From assembly GCA_032433595.1 (NCBI GenBank), contig JASWJB010000321.1:1-50879 (forward strand): a DNA stretch of 50,879 nucleotides, written 5' to 3'. A program made the position numbers and the translations under genes. The notes under the pieces are model-generated. The model saw only the letters and a program-made list of their open reading frames with translations. It was not told the origin of the DNA and made no database searches. Each line of letters opens with the position of its first letter. Within the stretch, counting starts at the first letter, position 1. This DNA comes from Conoideocrella luteorostrata. Taxonomy: Eukaryota; Ascomycota; Sordariomycetes; Hypocreales; Clavicipitaceae. Positions 10,901 to 22,961 of the stretch are shown here, piece by piece.

Positions 10901-13900
10901 ACAGCATATGAAAGAGACCGGTCCGCTGGTAACAATAGAAGAAGCAGGACGCGTGGTTGTTTCTTGACCGAGATGGTCGGCTGTCAGTCAATGTGGGAAG
11001 AAGCAGTAACGACGCTTCCACGGGTGTGTCATGTAAACCGGTTGTTCGCTTTGCAGTCGCTTCCGCCTTGACAGGCTAAGATCACAACGTCATCTGCAAC
11101 GTCGTTGGAATACCAAGTAGGCGGGCGGCGGATTCATGTGGGTGATTTGTTAAGGTTACATTGAAGCCAGGCCGAGCATGGATGTGGACGGGAGCTCTAG
11201 TTTGGACAAAAACATCTACCGCACTAGTACTATCTGTTCAGCAAAAGAAAGACCGAAGCAAAGCACTTGCACGTACTCAGCACACGCTTAGAATGGACCG
11301 AGATTGTGCTACATACTAGGTCTGAAGGACGCCGGAAGATGAGAAAAGAAATATGCTTGCCATGCTTTTAAGACGGGAATTGGAAGTCTCATTGCAAACA
11401 TGTTTGAAGCACCCGTTGGAACGGTGTGCCGAGATGTTGCACTTGTGCCCAACGGCAGGTGTCTCACACATTTCTCAGCCTCACAGCCTTATTTATGTAT
11501 GCCCGTAGTAACCACGGGGCAGGTCTTAGGCGATTTGATATTGCTTAAAGTACGGCATTGATATGTGCTTGTCATGAAGCCACAGTACTCCGAGGTGCAG
11601 CCCGGTGAACCAAACCTGTGGTACCCTGCATCACGCAGTGATTTAGCGCTCCCCAAAAAGTGTTTGTGCATGCCTGGTGGCTTACACCAGACATGGGATG
11701 TGAAATAAGTGTAAAACTGGTGTTGGAATCTTGTCGCCCTGGGATACTCTGCACAAGGGGTGCGGGGAAAGAGAAAAGATCGGCGAGTTCTGTGCAAGGG
11801 GCGGTTTAATCATATGTTCCTCACCCCGCGTATCGTAGTGCGGTACGGAGTAAACATTAATGTATTACATTCTGTGAAATACCAACGAAGATATGCGTTT
11901 GGTCTGGCGCTGGGTCCCCCGGTAGTCCAAGGTGTAAATTATGGTGTTCTCGGGAAGACTATCTATCACCATCAGATGCTTGACCCAAGCAGCTGGGACC
12001 TGGGCGGCGCGGACAGAATAAATTAACGGATCCTCCATGGTTGCAGTTTGAAACAGCCACAGACGCTCGGATGGACCGGTCAGTGTTTGGGGCCTAGAAT
12101 GAGACCACCAACGAGTTGTCTTGCTATGGGCTCCGCACCAGATAGGCTACAACTTTGACAAGCAGGGCTCTCGTTTCCAATCAACCATCATATTAAGAAC
12201 AAATTTGATCTTTGCTCCAAGACTGATGGGAGTCGAGAAACTGCTTCAACGGCTGCTTTTCCCACTCCAACTAACCGGAGACACACCTCGAGGATCAATG
12301 CAAAATGGCGTGACAAGGCTTTGAATTCGGGTGCGGGAAATAACCGGGGACCCGTGTCCCCTCGTCCTGGAAGAATTGATATATCAAATTCGGGTCGCTT
12401 GAAGCCAGGAGTTATATTCTACGCAGCCCGGCCCGCCACAGGGATCACTGGGCCGGAAAACATTGCGGGGGTGGAGGAGATGATTACGGGCGTTGATGGG
12501 GACTGCAGTCCCACACAAATGCCTTTTGCTGCGAAAATTCTGTCGGTACTGTCATCGGTAAGTTGGGCTCCTCTGGAATGACGTGAAGCAAGATGGTAAA
12601 CTGGTGCGCGGGCTGACGGCAGTGTCGGTTGGAGTCTTTGCTTTGGAAACATGCTGGGTAGTGCGGTCAGCGTCAGAGTGAGGCGGAAGCTTCATCAGGA
12701 CACTGTATGGATTTGCCAACTCTAACTCTATGGTTTGCGAACTGCCACGTAGGCCGTCATACATAATCGGGAGTCGGCCAAGATGTCAACTGGTGGTCTT
12801 GATGCTGGATGCATAGAGTGTACGGAGTACGGAGTACAGAGTAGTACTAGTATTGGTTCTCTGGATCTGACAGCACCAGGAGTGCGCTCCTTCCTTGTCT
12901 GGGAATACTTGCTTTGGAATATTGATCCAGGGTTGACCTTGCCGAACACGGGAGCACATGCTCTCGAAATACCACGATAATTGATGATCCTTCCCGGTGG
13001 GCTGTCAAGCCTTGTCTGGTGGCACTTGGTCTGGCTTTTTACAGCCACTAAAAAAAATAAAAAATAAAAATAAAGCACAAGCGCAAAAGATTGATTCATT
13101 TTTAAATGACTGCGATATAGAGCAACACGTCCATAGCAACGGCTGCGAAACAAGCGGCACATAACTATACATTCGACCACGGTGTGCGAAGCATTCGTTC
13201 TACGTCTTGCCTTGGCATTGCATTGTACGTAGCAGTCTCGAATATAGCTATGGCATCATTCCTGCCGGACGTTTCCCAAGTCAAATCCCCGAATTCTCCT
13301 CCGTTGACTCTGTCCTGGTCTCTAACCCCTTCCCGTCGCAGCTATCGGCATTCAGCCACCCAAGGCCAAGCCTGCATTGCATGTAATGCCTGTTCCCTTG
13401 TGCACAACGGCGGGTTGAAGCTGCAACGCCTATTGGCACCATACTGTCGGTTGCGCTTCTCCACCAGTGGCGGTTGACAACGAACGACCCAACGGCCAAC
13501 AAAGGCATAAATGCTCACATTGCAGCCCATGTTCATCCATCCAAGGGTGGGGGGTGGCCTGATCATGATGGGGGATCCTAGTCTGGGCCTACGGAGTAAC
13601 TGCATATATACACCACAGTGCCAGCATGATAGGCAAGGCCAAGGGCAGCGAAGGCCAGCCAGCGCAGCGCTTCTTCGACGGCCCAACTCCAGCACCAGCG
13701 CTAGTCAACGCCAATGCAAAACCAAACGAATCCCAGAATCTCGGGCCTACAACAGACGTGACCCACACACAAGAACGGACACCATCCTTATCCGATGCTC
13801 TGGTCGATGTTCATCCTTGTTCATCTATGGCGGCCCTACTAAGTGTTAATGTGGCAGCTCGATTGACTGGGAGCGAGATGGGTAGTTGGATGTGAGGCTG

Positions 13901-14044
13901 TCCCAGCCGTAATGTTTACTACGGCAATTTTCTAAACGAGCCCCTTGGAGCATTGAGCATACTGCTGGCTAACCACTAAGATGTGCAATATGCTCAAGAC
14001 GGGATGGGTCCCGAACTGCTTCCCTATTTCCAAGGGCATCGGAT

Positions 14045-14064
14045 TACGGAGTATTTACTCCGTA
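14045..14064. repeat. Perfect 9-bp inverted repeat with 2-nt spacer
   Basis: TACGGAGTA, then TT, then TACTCCGTA form a perfect inverted repeat. It is made of two copies of the dispersed 9-mer facing each other and could form a small hairpin or a dyad binding site. Confidence 0.85.
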
Positions 14065-14876
14065 CTCTTCACCGCATACACTTGGAGACTACTTCATATT
14101 GTACGCAATGCAATCCAACCCACCAATTATTGGGATCCCAAATTGAATTCATGAGCATGGGCATTAATATGTGCTCCATGGAAGTTCTTTGTACATAGTT
14201 TGGGCCTCAGTTCTCTCTTTTCTCTTGCTAATTATCCCCAGTCCGCATCCCGCGTCCCGCATCCCTACCCCCCGTTCTCCGCTACCAATGCGCCCATGTA
14301 CGAGGTGTGATGGGTGTTGTGCGAGTGTCCTGGTACGGAGTATAGTTATGTGCTCTGTACAATTAGCAGGCCGACCAGAGGCTTGGGTCACAAACCCACT
14401 GTAACCCGCCCGTCGGTATCGTTGGCCGTTCAACTCAAGAGCCGGTTATCTGTATCTAACAACACGGGCCACCAGGACCAACCAGTCCTGAACACACCGG
14501 TCAAGGCGTGTAAAACATCGCCACTTGGGTTGGGTCTGGCACGCATGCATGCGTGACTGTTCCCCGTCTTGCAGCAACTATTGAGTTCCTCCGCTGTAGG
14601 AGCGCGTTGTCTAGGCGCACCCCTCTAGATCATCGTCTCTCGCTCACTTTCTAGTGAGCGATCCAGTCTATGGACAGCAGAGCCGAAAAGTGTACTCGGT
14701 GCTCCGAGAAGAGTAAAAATTGAAAAAGAAATAGTTGCGGGTATACCCACAGTCTACTCCGTACCGAGCTGGCGACTGCCGCCCTGTCGCAAAATAACCC
14801 GGTTCCGCTTCGGTGGGAATTTCTCGCCAGGCTTGCCAGGGTCATCATCACTCCACAGATCGCTCCTCCTACATCG

Positions 14877-14968
14877 ACTCCTCCATCAACTCCTCCATCA
14901 ACTCCTCCATCAACTCCTCCATCAACTCCTCCATCAACTCCTCCGTCAACTCCTCCGTCAACTCCTCC
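14877..14968 (+). repeat. 12-bp minisatellite, about 7.7 copies
   Basis: The unit ACTCCTCCATCA repeats in tandem. The last two units carry an A-to-G change (CCGTCA). It lies about 460-550 bp upstream of the ATG of the cysteine-rich protein gene. The plus strand is open through it, encoding repeated Ser-Ser-Ile-Asn, but the surrounding frame has no other coding support, so I treat it as leader or intergenic DNA. Confidence 0.85.
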
Positions 14969-15429
14969 CCTACTTTTCCTGCTCTATTCCCTCCCCGGCT
15001 TGTCAATGAAATCATACGAAATCAAAACCTTTCTCACCTCTGCTCAAACTCGACACCCCAAACTCCCGAATTATCTGCCCACGAACGAGGCAAACGACTC
15101 AAACGACTGGAATACCGTTGACACAGCTCTAGCGTGCCTTCTGCTACACATTCTTGCTCTACAACGACGCTGCAGTGTTGCTTTCGCAAACTTGGTGCCA
15201 CATACTCTTTTTATTTTGAATGATTGCGCTTTCCGACGTGATCAATTGAAACTGAAAGCGCCTCAGATCTGCTAGCGTGAAGCAGCTGTGTCCTTTGTGT
15301 TCTCAGCATCGACCCGGTCGAGTTGTTACCGTCGATTTCCATAATTAGGTAGGACTTCGAGAGTTCGACTGTTGCCTGGCCTTGCACACCTGTCCGCGAT
15401 TCTTGTAGCGGCTTGCTACTCTACAGGCT

Positions 15430-16487
15430 ATGAGACATCTGGTGAAGAGGATGGCCACGGCATCGGGAAGTGATCTTGAGGGGAGAGCCATTGTAGCAGC
15501 GGCGCCTTTGGTGAAACCCATAGACAAGTCAGTATTGAAGAGAGAAGCAGCGGCATCGAGCACATATTCACGGCCATATTTGAAATTCGAAGGCAGCCTC
15601 TATGTGAGCCATGATGGGCCTGATGCGAAAGTCTCAGTCATATCGAAAATGCAAATGTTCGAAGAACGTGCCAAGAAGATGTGCGAGAAATACGGTATGA
15701 TTGTCAAGGCATCTGACTTCTTCGACATCGCTCCGGACGAGACCGTCCTTCGTGTGGAGAAACCCATCAAAATGCGCATACGTCGTACCTGTCACAAGTG
15801 TAACGCGACCTTCTCAACCAAAAGCGAATGTGCTAGTTGCCAGCACACACGATGCGACCTGTGTCCGCGCTACCCGCCCAAGGTAAATGAGGCGGAATTT
15901 TTTGCCAATCTTGCAGAAATGGAGGCTGTCGTGAAGACCAACCGAGAGAATTCGGCGATTTCGGCCGACTTGTTCTGGGGCGACCAAAAAATTGAATTGA
16001 CACGCCCAAGCAAGAGCGGGGGTCAGGATTTAGTCCACCGAAAACCTCGACAACGGGTCAGGAGAACATGCCACGAGTGCACAGGGCTCTTTGCTTCTGG
16101 CAGTAAGAAATGTGATTGTTGCGGGCACATTCGTTGTACCGACTGCCCTCGGGATCCGTGAGTTATTTTGCCGCTACTCCGTTGGCTCTTTACTACATGC
16201 TGACATTGCTGGATAGACCTAAGAAGGATATGTACCCGTTTGGTTATCCCGGTGACGCTTTTGGCCCAAAAACCGATGCTCGATTCGAATGCCTTTGCTG
16301 CAAGACGCTGTATCCTCCCGAAGCTGAAGACGGCACGCTGTGTGCCTCGTGTGGACTGGAGAAGTCTGGGGAATCTCCACGCGCCATGCCGCGTAAGGTC
16401 CAGCCCGTACCTGATCCCGATGTTCTCAATAAACTGCAGGCGAAGCTGACGGGGCTGAGTCCTTCGTCTTCGTCTCCATCTTTATGA
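15430..16487 (+). CDS. Cysteine-rich zinc-ribbon-like protein, conserved hypothetical
   Basis: Two exons: 15430-16157 and 16217-16487. The 59-nt intron has GTGAGT, a CTGAC branch site and GATAG, and the join gives CPRDPPKKDMYPFGYPGD. The product is 332 aa. Three cysteine clusters resemble zinc ribbons: around residue 119 (CHKCNATFSTKSECASC, then CDLC), around 216 (CHECTGLFASGSKKCDCC, then CTDC), and one in exon 2 (CLCCKTLY...CASC). The paired arrangement suggests a structural zinc-binding protein, perhaps binding protein or nucleic acid, but I cannot assign a function. The C-terminus is a short Ser-rich tail. A second in-frame Met at 15451 is an alternative start. Confidence 0.8.
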
Positions 16488-17327
16488 CACTGGGACCTTG
16501 AGCCAACTAGAAGTTGGCAATATGAGTTGCACAGAAATGTTCAAAGTTTGGCAATAAAGCTGGCACAATGAACAAGTCACCAGCGTCGTATTTCTTCTTG
16601 TTTCATATGTTGCCTGCTATCTGGCAGACAACCCGCCATAACACGGACGACTAGGTTCGTCTGATGCATAGTACAACGACCAAACTAACCATTTGATTTT
16701 TGAAAAATTTCAAGTTTCATTTAGCAAGGCCATGAGGGCTCCAAGCCTCGGGCAATGTCACGGCCATCTTAGACCAGAGTAATTGGGCATCGGAGTTGTG
16801 GGAATAAAGGTCTCGTGATGAGCACATTTGGACATGAGGATATGGATATACATCAAATCAAAAGCGATAGCGGAGAAATGATTTTTCAGCTGGACGAGTA
16901 TAAGTGCTCGTGACACATGAAGGGCATGGAGTACATGAAAATGAATCATATCACAAATCACTCTACTATACAATGCACAGCATTCATTCCATCTAGTTTC
17001 CCTTAGTTTATATATCGCCGCTCCTTTGTTGGCTTATGAGATAAAAATTGGTTCAAGCTTTGGGTTCGTCGCACGCCGCCACACAACGCACATCCGCAAG
17101 CAGATTACTGTAACTTGGTATTGTTGGTCAAGGTTCTCCGGCAGGGCACAGCCGGCATTTAATGTGTTTTTATTATCACCAGACAAGTCCATGAGGGTCA
17201 AAAAAAAAATTAAAACATAAAAACTGGTTGTAAACCACAAACCTCCACCTCGACTGCAAGTACAGAAACCTGTTTGCAGCCACTCGCATCTCTGAATCCA
17301 TCCCACGTCATAACTACCTGCGCCATC
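16488..17327. other. Convergent intergenic region with repeat copy A
   Basis: Shared 3' flank of the cysteine-rich gene (+) and clr2 (-). No coding frame is supported. The segment 17116-17262 is one copy of the dispersed repeat listed separately. Confidence 0.6.
17116..17262 (+). repeat. Dispersed repeat, copy A (less mutated)
   Basis: This segment aligns with 41744-41889. Shared blocks include CAGG, AGC, GCATTT, GTGTTTTT, GACAAG/GATAAG, GAGGG and AATTAAAACATAAA. Most of the differences are C/T or G/A transitions, with A and T in the other copy. It lies immediately downstream of the clr2 stop codon. Its element type is unknown. Confidence 0.6.
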
Positions 17328-19743
17328 TCAAGTCCCTTCTTCTCTAATGAGCGGCTCCAGGGCTATTTGGGATCCCTGCGACACTGAAGGCCCCAGGCTA
17401 TCCATCCTGTTCAGCTTCCTTCCTACGTAACCAACACCTACACCATCCATGCGATTGTTTAAAAATGGAGTCTGTTGATCCACTCTGCCCTGCGCCAAGG
17501 CTGCGTTAAATCCCTCCGCATTCAAGATGGGCATCAACCGATGGGTAGGATAGAATCTGCCCTTTACGAGTTGCTCATTCAAGGTGGCATTTTCTTTGAC
17601 AAGTGTCCAGCGCCACGGATTGGCGGGGTTGACTTGGTTACGCCATTGTGTTTCGTCTCTCAATGCGATAGGTAATTGCTCTTCTGCTACGACACTGGTC
17701 GGCGGGGCGTCCGGTTTGGCGAGCTGGAAGACATTTCCGCGGAAAAAGACGGCACCTGGATAATCCCTCCTGGTGAATATGTATCGCAGGCCCATGATGA
17801 GCGCATCTCCAGACAGGGACGGCTCAGCAGGAACAGGCTTTACGCGCAAACAGTCGCCTATCTCGATGCGCTCTGCCCCAAAGAAACAGCCATAGTAAGG
17901 GGCTGGGTCGGCGTTGGGGTCCTCATTGAGGGGACACCACAGGGAATAGGAGGCGTCTATGCGGGAGGCAGCCAATTTGGAGGCGTCGAGGGCGAGGAGC
18001 TCTTGCTTGGAGGGGTCGTTGGTAACGGCGCGGAAGAGGGAATCCCAGGAGATTTGGTCAAACGTTTTGTCTTTGAGGTCCTGGAGTGCGATGGGGGGGA
18101 GGGAGAAGGCGTGGAAGGGGCGCAGGTCTGGGGCGGTTTTGGACACGGGCCTTTGGGGCACGAGGGCGTGGCCGAGGGGAAGCATGGTGATTTGGCCGGT
18201 GGAGGCGGCGGAGGCGATGATGCCGAGACGCCAGGTGTTGCCGTTTTGGTACCATGATAGTTCGCCGGCGCGGAAGAGGAGGGAGCCCTGGAGGGACCAG
18301 CGGACGGGCTGAGGTTTAGGTTGTGGTTGGGGTTGGGATTGAGGAGGTTGGTGCTGGTGTTGGTGCTGGTGCTGGTGTTGGGGTTGTTGCTGCGGATGCT
18401 GGTGCTGAGGTTGTTGCAGCTGGTGCTGGTGTTGAGGTTGTTTCTGTGGGTGCTGGTGCTGGGGTTGATGCTGCTGGTGCTGGTGTTGAGGTTGTTGCTG
18501 CGGATGCTGGTGTTGAGGTTGTTGCTGCGGATGCTGGTGTTGAGGTTGTTGCTGTGGATGCTGGTGTTGAAGTTGTTGCTGCGGATGCTGGTGTTGAGGT
18601 TGATGCTGCTGATGCTGGGGTTGAGGTTGTTGCTGCTGGTGCAGGTGTTGAGGCTTTTGCTGCTGTTGAGGTTGTTGCTGCTGCTGTTGAGGCTGTTGCT
18701 GCTGCTGTTGAGGCTGTTGCTGCTGCTGTTGAGGCTGTTGCTGCTGGTGCTGCTGTTGTTGTGGCTGCTGGTGCTTGTGTTGTTGCTGGTGCTGTTGTTG
18801 CTGCTGGTGCTGCTGTTGGTGCTGCTGGGTAGGTTGAACTGGCTGTGTTTGTGGCTGTGGGGTGTTTGATGTCGACCGAGAAGGTGCTGCTGCGGTAGTC
18901 CTGCTATTCGATTTTGTCGGCGTAGATTTCGAAGTCGGCGGCTTCGCTGCTGGGATGGCAGCAGCTGCAGGCGGCGTAGGTTTCTGTCCCGGAATTGGCG
19001 GCAACGGCACCGGCGTGACTCTATGGGGCACGGCACTGACAGGAACCGGAACCGGCGTAGGTGTATTCGACGATGATTTAGACATGGCAATGGACCCAGG
19101 CGTTGCTGGCACGGGGGCAGGGGCTGGCGTCTCACTGGGCGTGATGATGAGCTGGTCTTCGATCGACGCAGTCAGTTTCGAAGGGGCAGGCAGATTACAG
19201 TGCACACAGCAGCAGTCTCTGTAGTCCTTGGACGCTGACATCAACCATATCAGGTGGATGCCGAATTCCTGAGGGCTCTTGTATAGCTTTGCTTTGATGG
19301 GGTAACCCGACACCCAGAGGTGTTTAGATTTCTCGTAGAGCCAGTATCCACGGGGGAAGTTGACGTACCACGGGTTCCCCTCTGTAAGAAACCGTCAGCA
19401 TTGCTGTCACTGATGTGTTGAGGGCGGTTTGGAAATAGATAGATAATCAGTCATAGTGTGCATGTAGGCTTAGCTTACCGTCGGGAGTTGGCGAGAGGTC
19501 TTGCTTTAGAAGAATGCCCAGCTTAATGCGCCACTCGATAAATCGAGGGTCATCTTCTGATAGACGAGCCATTTGGGGCTTCACTCGTGTCGGAGCTGAT
19601 GCCGGCGCCGGCGCCTCTTTGCCGGTCTTTTTGACGGCTGTGCCGGCGGCCGCGGGCCAGTATCCAGGACCTGTGTCTGCTCCATCGCTGCGCGCGATGC
19701 GGATGACGTCGAAGTCTTTGGTATCTGACATGGTCGCGGTCAT
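17328..19743 (-). CDS. clr2: Transcription-silencing protein Clr2 (SHREC subunit homologue)
   Basis: Two exons: 19743-19479 and 19381-17328. The 97-nt intron has GTAAGC, a CTGAC branch site and TTACAG, and the join restores DEGNPWYVNFPRGYWLYEKS. The product is 772 aa. The N-terminal Clr2-type module (about 55-150) has the WRIKLG motif, the GYWLY motif, GYPIKAKLYKSPQEF and the cysteine cluster CCCVHC (145-150). Residues 263-447 are a very long Gln/His/Pro tract with a nonapeptide period such as QQQPQHQHP. The second conserved module follows (about 448-740): VRWSLQGSLLFRAGELSWYQ, then LRYIFTRRDYPGAVFFRGN. In fission yeast Clr2 works with Clr1, Clr3 and Mit1 in heterochromatic silencing; the same nuclear role is inferred here. 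A start at 19731 (MSDTKDFDV) is equally possible, and the frame opens at 19794. The gene is divergent from nse1. Confidence 0.8.
18320..18850 (-). repeat. Gln/His-encoding tandem repeat tract within clr2
   Basis: On the plus strand this reads as GTTGTTGCTG- and TGCTGGTG-type triplet repeats. A 27-nt higher-order unit (GTTGAGGTTGTTGCTGCGGA and 7 more bases) recurs about six times between 18400 and 18620, and a shorter CTGCTGTTGAGG-type unit between 18650 and 18740. All frames stay open across it, so the long plus-strand Leu/Val and Ala/Gly frames here are artefacts of the repeat. Confidence 0.85.
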
Positions 19744-20782
19744 GGTGGCAAGCGGAAGCGGAAAGTTAATAGTAGACGGGACGGTACGGTACACCTTTGC
19801 GAGTGACTATCTTTCTGATACGTCCGAGCCTTCAACCACCAGAGAGCTGTGTCTATGAACTTCCTCGCCCTTGGAAAATTGCAGATGCCGCCCTTCTCCC
19901 ACTCCCGGCACTCGGCTGTGGTGCTAATGCATCAACTTCCCTTCCCGTCCGTTAGTGAAGGTCGCGTGGTGAGTTGAGTTGAGTTGAGTTGTTGGTGAGT
20001 GGTGAGTGGTGAGTCGAGGCGCGTTGACTGATCAGCAGGCCAGTGCCGGACCAGTTGAGCGGTGGGCGTGTTCGCGATGGCGTTAGTCGCTGCTTTGCTG
20101 GATTTCAGTATCTTTATTTCGTGCCGTGTCGCATTGAGGTCGACGTTGAGGTGTTGCTGGCTGGGTTGTTGAGATGAGGTCTCGAAATGATGAGTCAGCG
20201 ACTTTCGGTACCTGGGAGGCGCTCTACCTGGAGTGAGGTTTCTGCTCTGCGACGCGCATCTGGTGTTATATGGGTACTATCGAGGATGCAGCGTAATTAT
20301 TTATTTATCTTTATTTCTCTGGGATCCCTGAGGCAACATTGTTGAGTTCATACCTTGCTTGTATGGAATTAGACACCGTGGATGAGCCCCTCTAGCTTTG
20401 GAAGTACACCAGCTACGGAAGCCGCTATGGTTAAGGGTCACTTATTATCGCAAACGCCGCGAGAATTGTATAGAAAACCGCGTAACAACTTCTAAGCAAA
20501 ATTTTAGACTCCAAGAGCATTTTGTTGTCACACCAATTGAAAAAATCCCAGTCACACCATGGAATAGGAGCTACAAGCTGCAAGTGCTGTGCTGCGCGAC
20601 AGCAGCTCAAGCGGCACCGCCACATCCATTAAAGCTCACGCGTCACGCGCGACTCCCAAAGCTCTGCCCCACCAACGTCAATCTCCAAATATTAAACAAA
20701 GTCCAGTCCAACTAATATATACATATACATATACATATGCATATATTTCAAAACAGGGCCAGATCTAGCAGTTTGGCTGAAC
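19744..20782. other. Divergent promoter region clr2 / nse1
   Basis: Bidirectional intergenic region with no supported coding frame. It contains GAGTT pentamers and GGTGAGT heptamers at about 19972-20015 and an ATACAT-type repeat at about 20714-20745, about 40-70 bp before the nse1 ATG. Confidence 0.6.
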
Positions 20783-21781
20783 ATGGAAGACACTCTTGGC
20801 CCAGACTACGACGACAGCCATAGAACATTTCTCCAGGTCCTCCTCGCACACTCGACTCTCACCTTTGAAGAAGCCCAGCCCATCCTGGCAGCCATCTTTA
20901 CCGCAACCGGCAACCATGAATCAGAAGTGCGTCCAGATCAAATCACCCAAGAGATATTTGAGGCATACATCGAAGTAGCCTCTGAGGCAGCCTCCATGTT
21001 TGACTACGAAGTTCGCAGCATCATTCACCAAGTCACCAAGCAACGTCTTTACGCTCTCGTGAATACGCATTCGGACCCCCAAACACAACTAGCTACCGTC
21101 TACAGCCCCGAAGAGCTTGCTTTTATCAAACGTGTCCTGGATACCATGTTTGACAAGTTCAATACCCCCCGTATGGAGGTGCTAGCTGTCACGGAAATGC
21201 AAGCCTTCAAATTGGCTAGACCACGGCATCAACGACCAAGCCAGATTGCCGGCGGCGAACCGACCGATCCAGAGACGCCGTCAACAACACCAATAGACAG
21301 GGGCCTCAAGCACAGCGAAGTGCACAGCGCACTAAGAAGCCTTGTTGATGGGGGGTGGTTTACAAAGAGCCGAGATGGGTTTTACACGCTTACTCCCAGG
21401 TCTTTGATGGAGCTGCGACCCTGGCTGGTGGAAACATATAATGACGTCGCTGAGGCGGATGAATGGCAGAGAATAAAGTTTTGTGCGGCATGCAAGGAGA
21501 TTGTAACGATTGGGTTGAGGTGTTCTGAGCCGGATTGTGTGTTAAGGCTACATGACATGTGTCAAGACGCGTTTTGGCGGGCAGAGAGGTCGAAGAACTG
21601 TCCAAAGTGTCGGACAGAATGGAAGGGAGACCGACACGTGGGCGAGAGGGCCGTCACAATGACGGAGTCATATCGGAAAGGCAAGATGAAGAGGAGCGGG
21701 CGGAGGAGCACGCTGGCGGATGATGTCATACGAGAGGCGGCGGAGGAAGACGCCGAAGACGACGCAGAAGAAGAAGAATTA

Positions 21782-21814
<33 letters not shown>

Positions 21815-21820
21815 TCTTGA
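20783..21820 (+). CDS. nse1: Nse1-like RING-type subunit of the SMC5/6 complex
   Basis: Single exon, 345 aa. The N-terminal half is the winged-helix Nse1 fold, recognisable from FLQVLLAHSTLTFEEAQPIL, FDYEVRSIIHQVTKQRLYALVN and YSPEELAFIKRVLDTMF. A second winged-helix segment follows (HSALRSLVDGGWFTKSRDGF, about 181-200). The variant RING domain uses C234, C237, C247, C252, H257, C260, C273 and C276. The family is known to pair with Nse3 and act as a ubiquitin ligase of the SMC5/6 DNA-repair complex. The C-terminus is basic (KGKMKRSGRRS), then highly acidic, ending in ten Asp residues encoded by GAT repeats. The first Met is used, with ACATGG context. Confidence 0.9.
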
Positions 21821-22961
21821 AGAGAATAAGGAAGAAGCCAGATAAGCCGAATGATACCCTAAGATGGTGGATGTATGCGACAGAAAGCGAACGCTCCTGC
21901 TGGAGTACGGCCAGTCTGGGCTTCTGCTTGGTATGGAAACGGTTTTCGCGTTCAACATTGGGAAGCACCATGTTTCACATGCTTAAAGACCCTTCTCTTG
22001 ATGCGCTGTCGGCTCGGCTCCAAAATTGGTAGTCTTGACTGTTCGTGCTGCACAGCGGAGTTCATCTACTAGTTAATTTCCTGGCTATTTATGGTCCATG
22101 CTGGGGTAGCTTGTCCTTACTGTAGCTCGATACAATTTTAATGACCTTGTACAGCTGGGCTGGCGCCCCGTGATGCCTCATGCCCCAGTTTCCCTATGAT
22201 TCGCCTATTTTTTTCCCGTTGCCAGATTTCGTCACTTACCAGCGGGCGTAGACACTGCTAACCAATAAATAGCGCAAATACATTTCTCATGGCGGCCATC
22301 CGATACTGCACCAGAGAAAGGAAACTCCCGTAACTAGCACCTACTTACCTATCATCATGCCATCGCAGTCATGTCGTAACCGCTCGCTCGATGCCGCCGG
22401 GCCACAGACAGACCCTGCTTTCCAGCGCCAGCCAATCTGATAAGTAGGTGTGGCCAAGGAACACTGGGTTTGGCGGGGGAACAAACCTGGCAATCCCTCC
22501 CGCCGTGGCTCATGACATCATGGGGTCAAAGTGGCGGTGCAGGCGGCCGCCCACTCACCGGCTCCAGAGCGGCACTCGTTCGATCGAGGACCTACGCGCG
22601 CGCTCAGCAAGAGGGGCTGGCAGGCTGGGTAAGGTTCCAGACAAACGGGACAAAGCCCAACGAATGGATGTCAGCTGAAAATGAACAGAAGCACATGCGA
22701 CAGGTGTTAGCGTTTGTTAGAAATGAAACCAGAAACACATAAAAACAGGCTTCCAGCTGCGCAACGTCTCCTATAACCACAGCTATGTGTATAAGTGTAT
22801 ATATCTAGCTACCGCCCCGTAGCTCTCTAGCCATCCGTGCCATCTTCACAAGCTCGACCCCAACACCAACAACCCCTGCTCTGCTTTGCATTAAACCAAC
22901 AGCCAACAAACCCTTGTTTTTTTTTGGGGGATCACCACTCAGATACCACACATCCGTCAAC
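21821..22961. other. Intergenic region before the tail-membrane protein gene
   Basis: No supported gene. Short frames at 22448-22742 have no domain. The 120 bases before the ATG at 22962 are rich in C, CA and pyrimidines, typical of a fungal leader, with TATATCTAG at about 22799 as a weak TATA candidate. Confidence 0.5.

Larger units (their letters stand above)
8231..15429. other. 7-kb gene-poor stretch
   Basis: No ORF longer than about 150 codons and no recognisable domain on either strand. It holds eight of the TACGGAGTA-type 9-mers or inverted copies between 10271 and 14763, a minisatellite at 14877-14968, and a possible unidentified coding relic at about 9095-9480. Several AT-rich patches occur (8920-8980, 9860-9960, 13040-13110). 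No complete transposon, tRNA or rRNA was seen. The last 300 to 500 bases are probably promoter and leader of the gene at 15430. Confidence 0.55.

Noticed and set aside
18321..18869. Long plus-strand frames rich in Leu/Val or Ala/Gly
   Set aside because: They are antisense readings of the clr2 Gln/His repeat; triplet repeats keep several frames open.
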